In this document: in pieces, positions 1 through 12,180 of the stretch
How positions within the stretch are numbered: the stretch's first letter is position 1
Layout: every line of letters starts with the position of its first letter
Origin: Meandrina meandrites
Taxonomy: Eukaryota > Cnidaria > Anthozoa > Scleractinia > Meandrinidae
Reading direction: 5' to 3'
NCBI GenBank assembly: GCA_963693305.1
Contig: OY855913.1
Coordinates: 20,652,015 to 20,716,014, forward strand
Length of the DNA: 64,000 bases
Made by a program: the position numbers and the translations under genes
The notes under the pieces: generated by a model
What the model saw: only the letters and a program-made list of their open reading frames with translations
Told to the model about the DNA's origin: nothing
The model's database searches: none

Positions 1-243
1 ATGGCTAAGTAGTTGTGGGTTGTCTTTCAGCCATGTTTCGCTAAGCATAACCACGTCAAAGCCGTATCTTTGAATGACAAGGAGTAGCTCGTCGAATGTT
101 GATGTCATGCATTGCGTGTTGATGTGCATAAAAGAAAGTTGTTTTTGTCTCGCAATGAGAGCATCGAGGTGGCGGTCGGAATTCCAATGATTACTTGAGT
201 AACGAGACAGAAAAGGAGGTTTGTAGTACAGTAGGTAATTCAT
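1..243 (-). CDS. LINE-type retrotransposon endonuclease, N-terminal fragment (cut by window edge)
   Basis: The minus strand is open from an ATG at 243-241 to the window edge (81 codons). It can also be read further upstream to about position 320. The translation contains a stretch HINTQCMTSTFDELL followed by GFDVVMLSETWLKDNPQLL. This is the start of the apurinic-endonuclease-like domain of non-LTR retrotransposons: an N-terminal 'NxQ' region, then the SETWL motif with its catalytic Glu. In this family the domain nicks target DNA to prime reverse transcription. The rest of the endonuclease and the reverse transcriptase would lie left of the window. The upstream region shows no other exon. I infer an intronic copy inserted against the direction of the host gene. 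Clade (CR1/L2-like or RTE-like) cannot be decided from this piece. Confidence 0.72.
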   Translation of the reverse strand, partial: MNYLLYYKPPFLSRYSSNHWNSDRHLDALIARQKQLSFMHINTQCMTSTFDELLLVIQRYGFDVVMLSETWLKDNPQLLSH

Positions 244-535
244 GGGTTTCTCCGAATACCCAAGTAATGCCAACTGGCACTGAGTTGCAAGATACCTGTG
301 CACTATAGTCCGTGTGGATTAAATTTTTTTAATTATATCAGTTGCAATCTGTTGAAGCTAATCAGAAGGACTCAATATTCACGGCGGGAATACGTATTTA
401 CGCTTGAGACCCAGTCAAGGCCCAGTACAAAGAAATTTCAATACTGAGCTGGGCACTTAAACATCTTCTAAAGCGGTGGCCCGGTAAAACTTCCGAATAT
501 TTTTTGAGTTTGCAAAATGGATCTTCCCTCATAGA

Positions 536-730
536 CAACACGATAACAACAGAACGCGATGAGTTCACCGAGCTCGTTTTTTAGTAATAAGTACTTAAAC
601 TCTTGAATAAAGGGTATTTTTAAGAAGCTATACAACACGATAACAACTGAACGCGATGAGTTCACCGAGCTCGTTTTTAGTAATAAGTACTTAAACTCTT
701 GAATAAAGGGTATTTTTAAGAAGCTATACA
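536..730. repeat. Tandem duplication, 97-bp unit, two copies
   Basis: Positions 536-632 and 633-729 are near-identical, each starting CAACACGATAACAAC and containing GAGTTCACCGAGCTCG. The unit and the following 'TTGCTATGGTAACC' resemble one arm of the large palindrome at 46934-47608. It lies in the intron just upstream of a CUB 'b' exon. Confidence 0.9.
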
Positions 731-822
731 ATTGCTATGGTAACCTTTGATGTCAAGGAAATTAGCATATTTTGTTAACCAATCAGTGGGTATTTGCTTG
801 ATAACACTGTTATTGTTTTTAG

Positions 823-1030
823 CTTGAAGATCATTATCACTGCATTTACGATGATGTGACGATCTACTACGCTGTCAGTCCTAATCGCTCACCGGACAAA
901 ATCTTTAAAACCCTGTGTGGTGACAAGCAGCCTCAAAGCTATGACCTTCATGCTGCTGGCGTAGAGATTCGGTTTAAAAGTGACGGAAGTGTTGAAAGAA
1001 AGGGATTTCGACTGAGATACCAGAGCTTAG
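823..1030 (+). CDS. CUB domain 1, second-half exon (1b)
   Basis: This exon has an acceptor TTTTTAG before 823 and a donor G|GTAATT after 1030. It is 208 nt long, enters in phase 0 and leaves in phase 1. It encodes 69 residues beginning LEDHYHCIYDDVTIYY and ending RLRYQSL. This is the C-terminal half of a CUB domain: the third Cys near the start, the 'DxVxIYY' strand, the fourth Cys in TLCG, and the closing 'GFxLRYQS' strand. CUB modules are extracellular beta-sandwiches that bind proteins or glycans. The matching first half lies left of the window or is lost, because the LINE fragment at 1-243 is the only coding signal upstream. The exon and its upstream intron resemble exon 3b at 30115. The reading stays open past the donor to 1197, but splicing is more likely. 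Confidence 0.88.
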
Positions 1031-1920
1031 GTAATTACCACAGCACAACAAATAACAGGCCAGATTCACGAAGCTCTCCTAAGTTAAGATTTATCCAAAG
1101 GGACTTATCAATAAGTTTAGGGGGTGGGCCCGAGCATTTGGGAAAGCAGCTGTTGACTCAATATACTGAATCACCACTGATCCAAGGTTCTAAATAACAT
1201 AACCTACCTCTTCCCAACGGAATCCTCGTTTTCCACCGGTTTACTGCTCTCTCATTCACATCTACATCAACATGCATAAATTATTTTTTTTAAATTTACA
1301 CTTGTTGCCTGCAATATTGAATAAAAAAAGTGCAGTTTACAAAACGAGAAACGCCCAGAGAAACTAAAAAAACTCCTAATTAAACGGTAAAGATTATCTT
1401 CAAGTCAGGGAACAGCCATGGGTACTGCATAACACTCATATTTTGGAAAAAGAATTATTGATGACGCCATCTATGCGGGACGCAAGCAGAGACAGAATAG
1501 AAGAAGTCCTTCTTAATGCAAACAGCTTTCGCCCTACAATCAAATTCAATGCTGAAATTTCAGAAAGAGTTAAATTCGATCCAAACCAATTTGTCAAATT
1601 TGATATTGCACTGGCCAAAATGACGGCCTGAATTTCATTGAGCAAACTTTCACATGTCGCAATGTTAATTTTCCACTTAAAAACTGGCGCGTCGGTTCTT
1701 CAGCAAATGCATTTGCCCATAAAATCCAGGAAAATTTTCTCATGTACACACACGCACAAATAAAAATGGTCACATAAGATGTTTCATAAGATTTGCTAGT
1801 ATGGATGCGACTTCAGTTGTGGAACAGCACGAAGAGCGGCAAGTTGGAAAAGGGTGGGGCTACCATTCGGCATTTGAACGTCCAACTAGTAGCTGATTGT
1901 CATAATATTTTCTTTTACAG
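1031..1920. other. Intron between CUB 1b and 2a
   Basis: The intron is about 0.9 kb. Short opposed ORFs at 1436-1645 look like chance frames. I recognise nothing else here. Confidence 0.6.
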
Positions 1921-2063
1921 CTGAATGTGGTGGAACCTTGAGTGCCTCCTCGGGAATTATATCAAGTCCTACTTATCCCGAAAGATATTTGCCACTGTCC
2001 AACTGCACCTGGTCTTTTAACTTTCAAGCAGCACGCGTGCGTATAGAATTTCTTGACTTTAAG
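1921..2063 (+). CDS. CUB domain 2, first-half exon (2a)
   Basis: The acceptor TTTTACAG ends at 1920 and the donor AAG|GTAAGA follows 2063. The exon is 143 nt long, entering in phase 1 and leaving in phase 0. It encodes ECGGTLSASSGIISSPTYP, then SNCTWSF, and ends FLDFK. These are CUB hallmarks: first Cys followed by Gly-Gly, the 'G-x-I-x-SP-x-YP' strand, and the second Cys in 'C-T-W'. Its sequence is clearly more diverged from 3a and 4a (which share DACQGLG) than those two are from each other, so it is the older member of the series. It joins in phase 0 to exon 2b at 2898. Confidence 0.92.
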
Positions 2064-2897
2064 GTAAGATTAAGAATTATTTTTTTTGTTTTTTTCAGTT
2101 ACCGTGGGTTTATGCGAAGACCCACATATTACCATCGGCAAGGTGTAAAATTCCTGTTCACTTTGTTTTGTGTGAAGGTAATTTTATTTTTGTTTTAGCC
2201 AACAGTTTAAACTGGAGCGAGATTTAAATGTCCATGTTCAGTTGCGATCAATTGAAACCAATCAACCACAGAGAAAATACCATTTAATTTCACGGCGCAA
2301 ATAAGTTCTTCTGCTTGGTAGAAATAAAGTAATTCTCCTAGTTAACACAGAGAGAAACTGTTATGTGAGCCAGAACAAAGAAGGTTAAATACTAAGCTTT
2401 GCAGTATATATGTGAGTGTATCGAATTTATGAGTTCAAGTTAGAAATTTCGAGTTCGAGTTATGGGGTAACATTTTCCCAGTTGGTCGCGCATAGTGTCG
2501 CCCTTATCAACAATTGTTGATTGCAAATGAAAGCTAACCGCAAGCAAATAGGAGTGGAACTAACCGCAAGCAAACCGGAGTGGAACTAACCGCAAGCAAA
2601 CCAGAGTGGAGCTAACTACAAGCAACTCAAAATCGTTATTTTAACACGAACTCGAAATTCTAACTCGAAATCGAACTCAACTCGAAATTCTAACTTGAAC
2701 TCGAACTCATGAAATGGACAGACCCTAAAGATGTTTTTTTTTTTAACTTTAACTTTGCAAAATGCTCTCTCTAGACAACTCGATAATAAAATAAAAAGGT
2801 TGCCGAGTTTGTGTTTCAGTATTAGGCACTTAAATCTAAAAAAGTGTGCTTAGTCCTAAAAACTGTTGCTATTGTTTTATACTATTATTTTTTTTAG
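2064..2897. other. Intron inside CUB 2
   Basis: The intron is about 0.83 kb. It holds the hairpin repeat at 2425-2720. A diverged piece of the palindrome family of 46934-47608 follows at roughly 2740-2880. Confidence 0.6.
2425..2720. repeat. Hairpin element with internal 25-bp tandem repeat
   Basis: Left arm copies of GAGTTCAAGTTAGAAATTTCG (about 2430) face right arm copies CGAAATTCTAACTTGAACTC (about 2685), giving an inverted repeat of low-complexity GAGTTC/GAACTC blocks. Between the arms a unit GGAGTGGAACTAACCGCAAG repeats about four times (roughly 2530-2625). Non-coding MITE-like element. Confidence 0.7.
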
Positions 2898-3114
2898 CTT
2901 CCAAGTTATCAGCAGTGTAGTAGGTACGATGCTGTGACGATTTACTATGCTGACAGTTCTGATCCCTCACAAGACACAATCATTGAAACACTTTGTGGTT
3001 ACAAGCTGCCACAGAGCTATGAACTTCGTGCTGCTGGTTTAAGGATCGGGTTTAAAAGCGACAGAAGTTACCAAACAAAGGGATTTCAACTGAGATACCA
3101 GAGCTTTGGGAATG
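2898..3114 (+). CDS. CUB domain 2, second-half exon (2b)
   Basis: The acceptor TTTTTAG ends at 2897. The first usable donor is AATG|GTAAAA after 3114. The exon is 217 nt long, entering in phase 0 and leaving in phase 1. It encodes LPSYQQCSRYDAVTIYYADS, the fourth Cys in TLCGYK, then GLRIGF and GFQLRYQSFGN. The Cys pair of a complete CUB domain is present. The acceptor and intron text differ from those of 1b and 3b, which agrees with 2a/2b being the more diverged pair. The donor lies two codons further on than in 1b and 4b, as it does in 3b. Confidence 0.9.
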
Positions 3115-3776
3115 GTAAAAACATAAGAAATAACGAGCAAGATTCAGTGACACGTTGAGTCAAGTTAAGATGCAGCTGTCCTCAGTATTGTTTTAATTTT
3201 AACAATACGTTTTTGTGAATGTGACCCAATATTTCTGTTATTACTCAGATAGGTAGTTAATCGCTAATATATAGATTTAGGCAGGCCTAAAAGCGGAGCC
3301 CCCATTTATTAATTTTATTACTAAATAAGTAGCCACACTATATTTCTAAGCTTATGCAGTGGCCTATATAGGTACAAAATAAATTTTAATCGCTCATGAT
3401 TAAAAACCTCTCATGGTTTTGTTGACGAAAGCGACGTCAACATATTTCGTGGTCCCGTCTGATTTTTATTCAGCTAAAAATTCGGATACAAAGAGAAGAT
3501 ACAAAGAGAGAAACTTCTTGTTGTCCTACAAGAAACGAGAAAGGACAAAACTTCGGTTCACTTCATTTTGTGTTTCTCGAGTCGGGCTAAATTAACTGAA
3601 GCATTGCGGGGATTTTACGCTGAGGCTCAACTGGAAAATGTAAGTTCGTAAATTATTATTATTATCCATTTATTTTCAGAGACACAGCAGCTCTTTTTAA
3701 CTACACCTATACAATACATGGGCCTCAGTGAAGCATAGCACAAAATTTTCAACGCGAAGTACTTGAATTATTCTTG

Positions 3777-3827
3777 TAGTGTCATTTGCGGCCCTTGCGT
3801 TTCGCGATCGGGCCGCAAATGACACTA
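3777..3827. repeat. 51-bp hairpin
   Basis: TAGTGTCATTTGCGGCCC is repeated in inverted orientation as GGGCCGCAAATGACACTA around a 15-nt centre containing GCGTTTCGC. Isolated, no flanking duplication recognised. Confidence 0.85.
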
Positions 3828-4494
3828 CGCGGGCGCAAATAAACAATATTCCCTCAAAAAGTCATTTTATTGTCCTATTTTTATAATCTTATCCGGTATT
3901 GTGGAGAATTCAGCAGTCTTAAACATATTTTGCGGTGATTCAGAAACAAGAAAAATACACAGCGAGCCATTCTTAACTGAGAACCATGCAACTGTCCGCG
4001 CCGATTTCTTTCTGGTTGGCATGACTACGTTTGCTTCCATTTAAAACTGCAAACTGTTTTTTGCTAAAAATTCCAAGGAAGAAACGAATTCTAAGTAATT
4101 CACTACATTTTGAAGAAAAGCGCTTGCATTAAAATGCGAGCTTGAGGATCAGGGGTAACAATAAATTAAAAAAGCTAGCTATTGGGTTACCGCTGAGGCC
4201 ATTCAAAAATGCAGACTTAATTCATAAAGATGTATAGGCAACTTTCGATGAAACAATGGATTTTTTTTTCTGGAGTATGGCCGCCATGTTGCGCGGACGC
4301 CATATGTTTGTAAATAGAGCGCACGCACCCGCGCGCCATACCACTGGGCACGATGACAATGGAATATCAAATGCATGGTTTTCCTTTTTCTGTGCATGCA
4401 TGATAGTAATGGGGCTCGATCCGGAGAAGAGGTCCGCTATTACAAATCTAAAGAAAGAACTGGAATCTGATCATGAAACCAGCGTGAATTTCGG

Positions 4495-5130
<636 letters not shown>

Positions 5131-5435
5131 TCTATTTACCACATGCTTTCTAAGATTGAAAAAGAATTCAATAACGTTACGTTGTTTTACAAACGAATTT
5201 TAAATTAATTTCAAAAAGTTAATTAATCAATTCAAAAAATTAACTCTGCTACTTTCAAACGTTGCGCGGGTTCGTGCGGGACATTCGAGGCCATAACTGG
5301 TCAAATACTTAGAAAATACTAGACTGGCAATGGAACAATCTGATTGGCTGATTTTAACTATTGGTCCTCTGCACTACCTTAGTCGTGTAATAATGTTGTT
5401 ATACACCTGCTGATTTGTGATATTTTTCTCAACAG

Positions 5436-5590
5436 ACGCCTGTCAAGGACTTGGAAGCTTGCAGGGCCCCTTGGGAATCATAGCAAGTCCTAATTTCCCC
5501 CAGAGGTACCCGGCAGGCTCAGACTGCACCTGGTCTTTTAACTTGCAAAATGGACACGCACGAGTGAATTTAACATTTTTGGAGCTTCAG
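5436..5590 (+). CDS. CUB domain 3, first-half exon (3a)
   Basis: The acceptor TCTCAACAG ends at 5435 and the donor CAG|GTAAGA follows 5590. The exon is 155 nt long, entering in phase 1 and leaving in phase 0. It encodes ACQGLGSLQGPLGIIASPNF, then the YPAGSDCTWSF region and LTFLELQ. Both N-terminal CUB cysteines are present. It is very close to exon 4a at 45794, and about 170 bases of intron upstream are also similar, which shows recent duplication of the exon with its flanks. It should join exon 3b, but 24.5 kb of nested transposons now separate them. Confidence 0.93.
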
Positions 5591-6232
5591 GTAAGATCGT
5601 TATTCCATCCAAACCACCAGAAAACCTTACTTTCAAACATAAGTGCTGTTTATCAGTCTTGTTTGTTTCGTTCCTCGAATGGCCCGAAAAAATTATTGCT
5701 ATATTTAGAGAAGAAACATTGCTCTTTCGTTAGGTTCTATTTTTACAGCATCGTGCCATGTCCCAAGTTCTTTTATGCGATCTTAAAAAATAAACCGAAA
5801 AATTAAATATCTTGAAAAAATTATGTTTGCAGTCAAATTGTTAATGTTATCATTTAAGTTATATTGTAAAGCAATATGTGTGTTTTGTTCAGTCATTTGT
5901 GGCTGGTTTTTTAGTCGTGTTGTAGACACCCCTAGTAAACAGATGCGAGAGCTGTCAAACTATCATCAATGCCGCCTGCGCAAACGAAAAATGTGATTGA
6001 TTTCAAATTATACACTTTTTAGCAATAGTTCAACTATGAGAGGATGAAGTCCGAGATGGCATCCCTGGGCCTCGACTCATGATAGTTTTTTCAATCTATT
6101 CGCGCCACGCTGTGAATTTTTTTTTTAATTCTAGTTCCCATGATCGCGCGGTCGATGTTCAGAGGATCAGATATCAATATGTCACGGCAAAGATTTTTCT
6201 CGCCAGGCAGTTGTGTATTGTGTATTAGGCTA

Positions 6233-6826
6233 ATTTCCAGAGGTGAATATAGGAATGGAACATTTTGATTGGTGGAAAAGCTCTACTTTATGACGCTATA
6301 TTCACCTCGCTAGGAGGTGAATATAGCATTTCAGGGCTTGGTTACTCAGCCACGCCACCTTTGCCATCCAGGGAAGTAAACATGGCAGCATTTACTGAAT
6401 GAAATTTTCGTTCATTGTGAAGAAATCACTCCAAATCCGGAGTATTCAGCGCAGTTGGAATTTTGAAAATTGTCTGCCAAGGCTTTTGAATTGGTGGTAA
6501 CCACGGTGCTTTTGTAGATCGCACGCGGCCATAAGAAACTCAATCCGATCGATTGACCCAAAATTATTCAGTTCTTTTCAGACCAGATCTGCTCGACTCA
6601 TTTCAAGAGGGCTTACACTATTGTTCAGAAGTCGCCAACGACTAATCAAAGGTACTAGATATCTGTCTTTTTCTTAGTGTTTGTTTTGTTCCGTTTTATT
6701 GCTTAAACTAAAGTGTAAATTTTGATTTACGATGAATTAGACTAAAACAATCAGGCTCAGTGAATCTCGGCGAATATTCAGTATTCACCGAGATTCACTT
6801 CGCCTTCGGCAAATAATTGTTAATTA
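6233..6826. mobile_element. MITE-like element sharing its right end with the hairpin at 56354
   Basis: It begins near GAGGTGAATATAGGAATGG. It contains AGGTGAATATAG in inverted pairs (6238, 6303, 6316) and ends near CAAATAATTGTTAATTA. The same right end, AATAATTGTTAATTA, closes the element at 56354-56459. Non-coding. Confidence 0.5.
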
Positions 6827-8490
6827 GTCAAAGATACTCTTGCAAAATGTGTTTGTAATTGCCAACGAGTCAGGCCTTCTGGAAGACCAGAAGGCCTGAC
6901 GAGGCGGCAGATTATAGAGCCGTGAGAAGATTTGTATGTGCGGAAAAAATCTCACAAACGCTCCAAAATGTAGAAATGTAAGTAATGTAATGTAAGGTAG
7001 ATCGTGACGACACAATGTCTGATGTTTTTAGCCAATCTGTTGAGCAGAAACTGTTCAGCACGTGCACAATTTGTCATAGTTGTGGCCAATCAGCGCGCTA
7101 CTTATTTGTTCAGCACGTGCACGATGCATGATTCATGGCGTCGATACGTGATCCGCAAACTCACATGTGTGAGAAGCTAAACAACAGCCGGTACGCGATA
7201 TGCTTTTAGCCATGCATGGCGGGTGCCAAGAATCGCCTGCGTAAGGCCTAGACTGTAACGAGAGGCTCTTCCGAAAAGATTTATTCAAGAAGATCTGCCC
7301 AGAATCAATGGAGAAACAAAGAAGATGACCTCGGATACAGGCAAAGTGAAAACTGCCCACGTTTGTTGCAGTATTGAGCTGAGTGACACTGAATCGCTGC
7401 AGAATTATTTCCCTTCGCATTGCCAGTAGATTCTTCCAGTACCAAGTAAGCTTTATTGAGATTATTTGAAATTTTTATTTCGATGAAAAGTGCGTTCTTT
7501 GCTTCATTTTTCCCCTACTCGCTGGTAATGGCAATCTTTCGGACTGAAAAAAGATCGAACTGAAAGCATTTAGAATCTGTACGTGACCGCTTTATCAAAA
7601 CAATCTCCGCAGGAATTCCAAACCGCGGTATGGAAATCGCCACGAAATGTTCATTGCTCTAGTTCTACGTCTTGTATTTTAAGAGCACTAAGTACTGTAT
7701 ATATATATACTCTGTATATGTGCTTCTAAAAGCAAATAAAAAGGAAATTTATTTTATGGAGTTGTTTCAAATGACGGCCAATGACGCGTATGGCGACAGG
7801 AGCTTGTAATTGTAATTGTAGCTTGCGCCCCTTCGACGCGAGGTCATAATTTCAAAATAAAGTATTTCTTAGCTGGATGACCTCGAAAGTAAACACTTTA
7901 TACCTGTTTCTACCGGTATATTTTATTTTAGGCCGCGAATGCCCTAAATCTTTTTGATTTTCGAACGATTTTCTTCAGCGCCAGAATCAAAACAATAACA
8001 AACACTCGCAGTCGACAGAGAGTCTTTAATATTAAATTTAGTAATCAATTAGTCTTGTGAAGCGGGTAGGGGGTTGGGTAAAATGCAGCCTTCATTTGTG
8101 TTACTATATATGAAGTAAACAAAGGCTATATATTTTCCGAGTTTCAGTGGCTCACAGCCACTCTGATTTAAGGTCTATTGGACTTAAAAAAACAGCTGAC
8201 ACCTTTCCAAAATAGCGGCATAGAACTGCAATGGCTTGCAACCCTCAAATTACATGGATTTCACAAGGTTTCTCACTATAGTATCATTTTGGAACTCCTT
8301 CATTAGGCCTTCACCAAATCGCATCAGTTTATTCCACAAACATTCCGCAACGAATACATGCAATGTACATTGATCACACCCACATCATAAAGTGTACTTT
8401 TAGTCAAACATTTACAATAAATTTATTATCCTCACAACCCTTCTCTCTTGTTGTACTCGTTGGCACTTCTACCGATAGGTACCACTAGTA

Positions 8491-9522
8491 TATAGAGGAT
8501 AATACATGGTTTCGCGGAGATACGAAATTTATCTTCGAGTGTTCAAATCGATAGCTCACGAGTGAGCGCAGCGAACGAGTGAGATATCGGATTTGAACAC
8601 GAGAAGATAAATTTCATATCTCCAAGAAACCATGTATTATTCTTTTTATTATATAAACCTACTAATTACGATGTTTTTGACGATTTTCCGAAGATTTCCG
8701 ACCATTTCCGAAGATTTCCGAAAATTTTCAAAATGTTGTCCGAAGGTTGTACGAATGTTTCCGAACATTTTCCGAGAATTTCCGAAGTTTTCCGAAGATT
8801 GCCGAAGATTTCCGAGGAAGATCCGAAGATTTTTCGACTTAATATCGATTTACTTTGGCTCATTCAGCATTGGAACATGGCAAACTCTGCAAGCTGATTG
8901 GTAAAAAATGATATCACACGTGTGGATACCATTTTTATCCACACATGTGTGATACCATTTTTCTCGATTTGCTACCACTCGCTATACCACTGCAGTTTAT
9001 ATAATAAATAGATTTATTATATAAACTGCAGTGCTTTAGCGAGTGGTAGCAAATCGAGAAAAATGGTATCCCACATGTGTGGATAAAAATGATATCCACA
9101 CATGTGTGATATCATTTTTGACCAATCAGCTTGCAGAGTTTGCCATGTTCCAATGCTGAATGAGCCAAAGTAAATCGATATTAAGTCGAAAAATCTTCGG
9201 ATCTTCCTCGGCAATCTTCGGAAAACTTTGGAAATTCTCGGAAAATGTTCGGAAACATTCGTACAACCTTCGGACAACATTTTGAAAATTTTCGGAAATC
9301 TTCGGAAATGGTCGGAAATCTTCGGAAAATCGTCAAAAACATCGTAATTAGTAGGTTTATATAATAAAAAGAATAATACATGGTTTCTTGGAGATATGAA
9401 ATTTATCTTCTCGTGTTCAAATCCGAAATCTCACTCGTTCGCTGCGCTCACTCGTGAGCTATCGATTTGAACACTCGAAGATAAATTTCATATCTCCGCG
9501 AAACCATGTATTATCCTCTATT
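8491..9522. mobile_element. 1-kb foldback element (near-perfect palindrome)
   Basis: Each half is about 515 bp, and the centre of symmetry is near 9010 (AATAAATAGATTTATT). Ends are TAGAGGATAATACATGG and its complement. Each half has an inner sub-palindrome around 8536-8603 (9415-9500 in the mirror) with direct CGAG blocks and the apex TGAGCGCAGCGAA. It also has a run of TTCCGAAGATTTCCGA-type repeats at 8680-8830 that creates mirror-image spurious ORFs. A truncated relative lies at 36105-36197. Confidence 0.92.
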
Positions 9523-9653
9523 TAGCCAAGGCTAAAAGCGGGGCTCCACATACATTGAATATACTAAATGCGCCTGGCATAAACAACTACACAATCAGCT
9601 CCAATTTCAGAAACTTTGCTGACAAAATCCTGTCCTTTACACTGGGCAAAAAA

Positions 9654-9790
9654 TTAGGACTTGAGCCCGCGATCCAATCGAAAACAATTACCTGGTCAGC
9701 GGTAAACTTAAAAAATACGTGACCTCGATGAGCTCTAAACTTGAGCCCGCGATGTGGTCACATGATACTGGTCAGGACATAGATGTCTAA
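9654..9790 (+). repeat. Dispersed repeat, copy 1
   Basis: Begins TTAGGACTTGAGCCCGCGAT and ends near CACATGATACTGGTCAG. Copy 2 is at 19732-19870 in the same orientation. Internal blocks CTGGTCAGCGGT and ACGTGACC are shared. Confidence 0.85.
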
Positions 9791-11994
9791 TACTAAATAT
9801 GAAAGCTGATACAGTTTTTTGAGTTATTTTTTCCAAAAATAACTCTTTAGTCGGCGCGATGGACCGTGTAGTCACTCAGTCAGTTAGTCAGTGAAGTATG
9901 TTTGATTGTCACACCAATCAGGTTTGAGGTACTATCAGAACTAATGAAATTGCAGTTGTAAGCGAGCGATTTCATTCCAAGATTTTAGATTTGTAGGAGA
10001 CAGAATCGGTGAGATGTGAATTAACCCCGGATTTGAAACGCTCGCCTGCTTACAACGCACACGCCGCCAGCAAAAGACCCAAGACTAAATTGTTATTCGA
10101 GCGTTCGTTTAGGACGGGCTACTTTCGCTGACGGTAGTAGAAATTGCATAAAGAATTTTTGCACAAAGCAGATTTAAGAATAATGTTCTCATTGTGATGT
10201 TAATACTGTGTTTACAAAGAGTCATAAAAATGGCAAAGAATCTTCTTCAGAGTGTGTTGTGGCCTCTTGTTTTGAGAGTTTGTGACAAGGAAACTTCCTA
10301 AATTTAATAATGCTTGAGACTCCGTGTCGCCAACTGAAAACCGCAATTAATTTAATTAGTCTCTTTAGCGTCTTGCTCGATTCACTGACTCTCGGGCAAG
10401 TAGCGTTTATGTTTATACCTTAAACACACCACGTTTAGACATTTAATTAACCGGTATGGGTATTTTGGGTTTTGCTTTTAAAATTATCTACGATCGATAG
10501 CGCAACAGGCTTGAATAAGAGCTTGTCATTCCGTGACAGCTTGATAACTAAAATTAATTAAATCTTGTTCCTGTTTGTTGAATGAAAATTTACATTTACG
10601 ACAGGAAACAAATACTCCAGGTGTACTACGTTTTAAATGCTTTCCTAAAAATATAGGTTTTGATTTGATTCGTTTATTAATTCGTTTATTACTTTTCGAT
10701 TACTCAATGGAGACATGGTGTTTTCAAGAAAAACAAAGGTATCATATTACAAAAAAGAGATAAACAAAAGTGTCATGTTACATGCGTTAAAAAGACAAAG
10801 GTATCGTTTTGTAACAAATAAAAGTATCGTGTTACGGTTGTATAAAAGCTAGCAACAAAATAAGCGCTAACAGAATAAGCCATTTCGTGGCATTTTGACA
10901 ATTAAATTAGTTCTTGTTTTCTAAATGATAAAAATTTACTATTGAACGAAACATGATTGTGATTGTTGTGCTTTTATGTCACTTTGCTTTTACATTTTCG
11001 CCCGTATCCGACGCCTACTCGTGAGAAACAAGAGCGTCAAGGTACCGATCGTAGCTAAAAATAAACATTTCTCGTAACTATTGCTTGCAGCAGAAACAGA
11101 ACAATGTTTACACGTGCATTTATCTACTTCAGAACTATGTCAACTAAGATTTTGTCTCGTTCGCAACGTAAAGTTTCATTCAACTGAAAAAACAAAAATT
11201 AATTAGCTGGGCGGCAGGGCCCAGGACCCGTCGGCCAGGTGATAAAATACCTGACGTTGTATTTTTTTAGACGGTAAATCAATCCAGTCGCGCTCGCAAA
11301 TTGTGATGTTTAGGCCTGGTTTAAACGTCGCATTTTACATGGGCGGAATACAATACTAATTTGAGTCGACTCTAATTATTATAAACGTCGCATTTAATTG
11401 CTGAGCTATTCCCAGACTCCGTTCACTGCTCAGTTTCCCGCCAATATTAGGGAGCCGTCAAGCACTGACGACAGGGACGAGGACAACGCGTACAGAAAAA
11501 AAATTACTTTATAATTTTGCAATTATCCAGATTTATACAGTGCATCTTTCGGTTATAGAACTAGCTCCGGCTGAATATTCCAAATATAAAAACCAAAAAC
11601 TATCCATCGTTGTTCAGGTTGTCCACAATATGCAAAATTTGGTCATTTCACGTTGTTGTTCCCGCAGAGAACGGCTTCCTCGAAAACACAGCATCCCATA
11701 CAAAATCAAAGGCTCCTAAGAGCTAGCTCATTCGTACAAAATTGTGACAACAATGTGATTACTTGTGGAGGATATTTCAACTTACACCCCACCTTATTAT
11801 CAGAAAGGAAATATTGAGTAATTTTTGAGTTGTTGACATGAATTTGTTGAAGGAGAAACAAAACAGTACATTCACAGCTGAAATGTCAGTCCAAGAAAAT
11901 ACAATGCTTAATGTGAACACAACATGTAAATATAATTTTCATGCAATTTGACAAATTTCAATGTTAACAAGGTTTATTTAACTTTATTTATGAA

Positions 11995-12180
11995 CATTGA
12001 GTGGTTTGAGAAATTATCCATACCTCCCCCACAGAAGGGAGTTTTCCTAAGATCCCCCCACCTCTCTGGAAGTTGCAATTAACTAACATACATTTCCTTA
12101 AAGTTTCTGTCTTTGAGATCCCCGCCCCCAGGAATTTCTATTTGCTTCTGTGGTGGAGTATAGGCATTTGCTGGAAACAC
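11995..12180. mobile_element. Hairpin MITE, copy 1 of the family at 40961
   Basis: TTATCCATACCTCCCCCACA (about 12014) is opposed by TGTGGTGGAGTATAGGCATT (about 12148). The central part carries CCCCCAC and CCCGCCCCC blocks as in the better-preserved copy at 40961-41157. Confidence 0.7.

Noticed and set aside
8632..9381. ORFs of 65-90 codons on both strands (MYYSFYYINLL and mirror)
   Set aside because: They arise from the two arms of the foldback element and its TTCCGAAGATT repeats. The mirror symmetry explains the paired translations.
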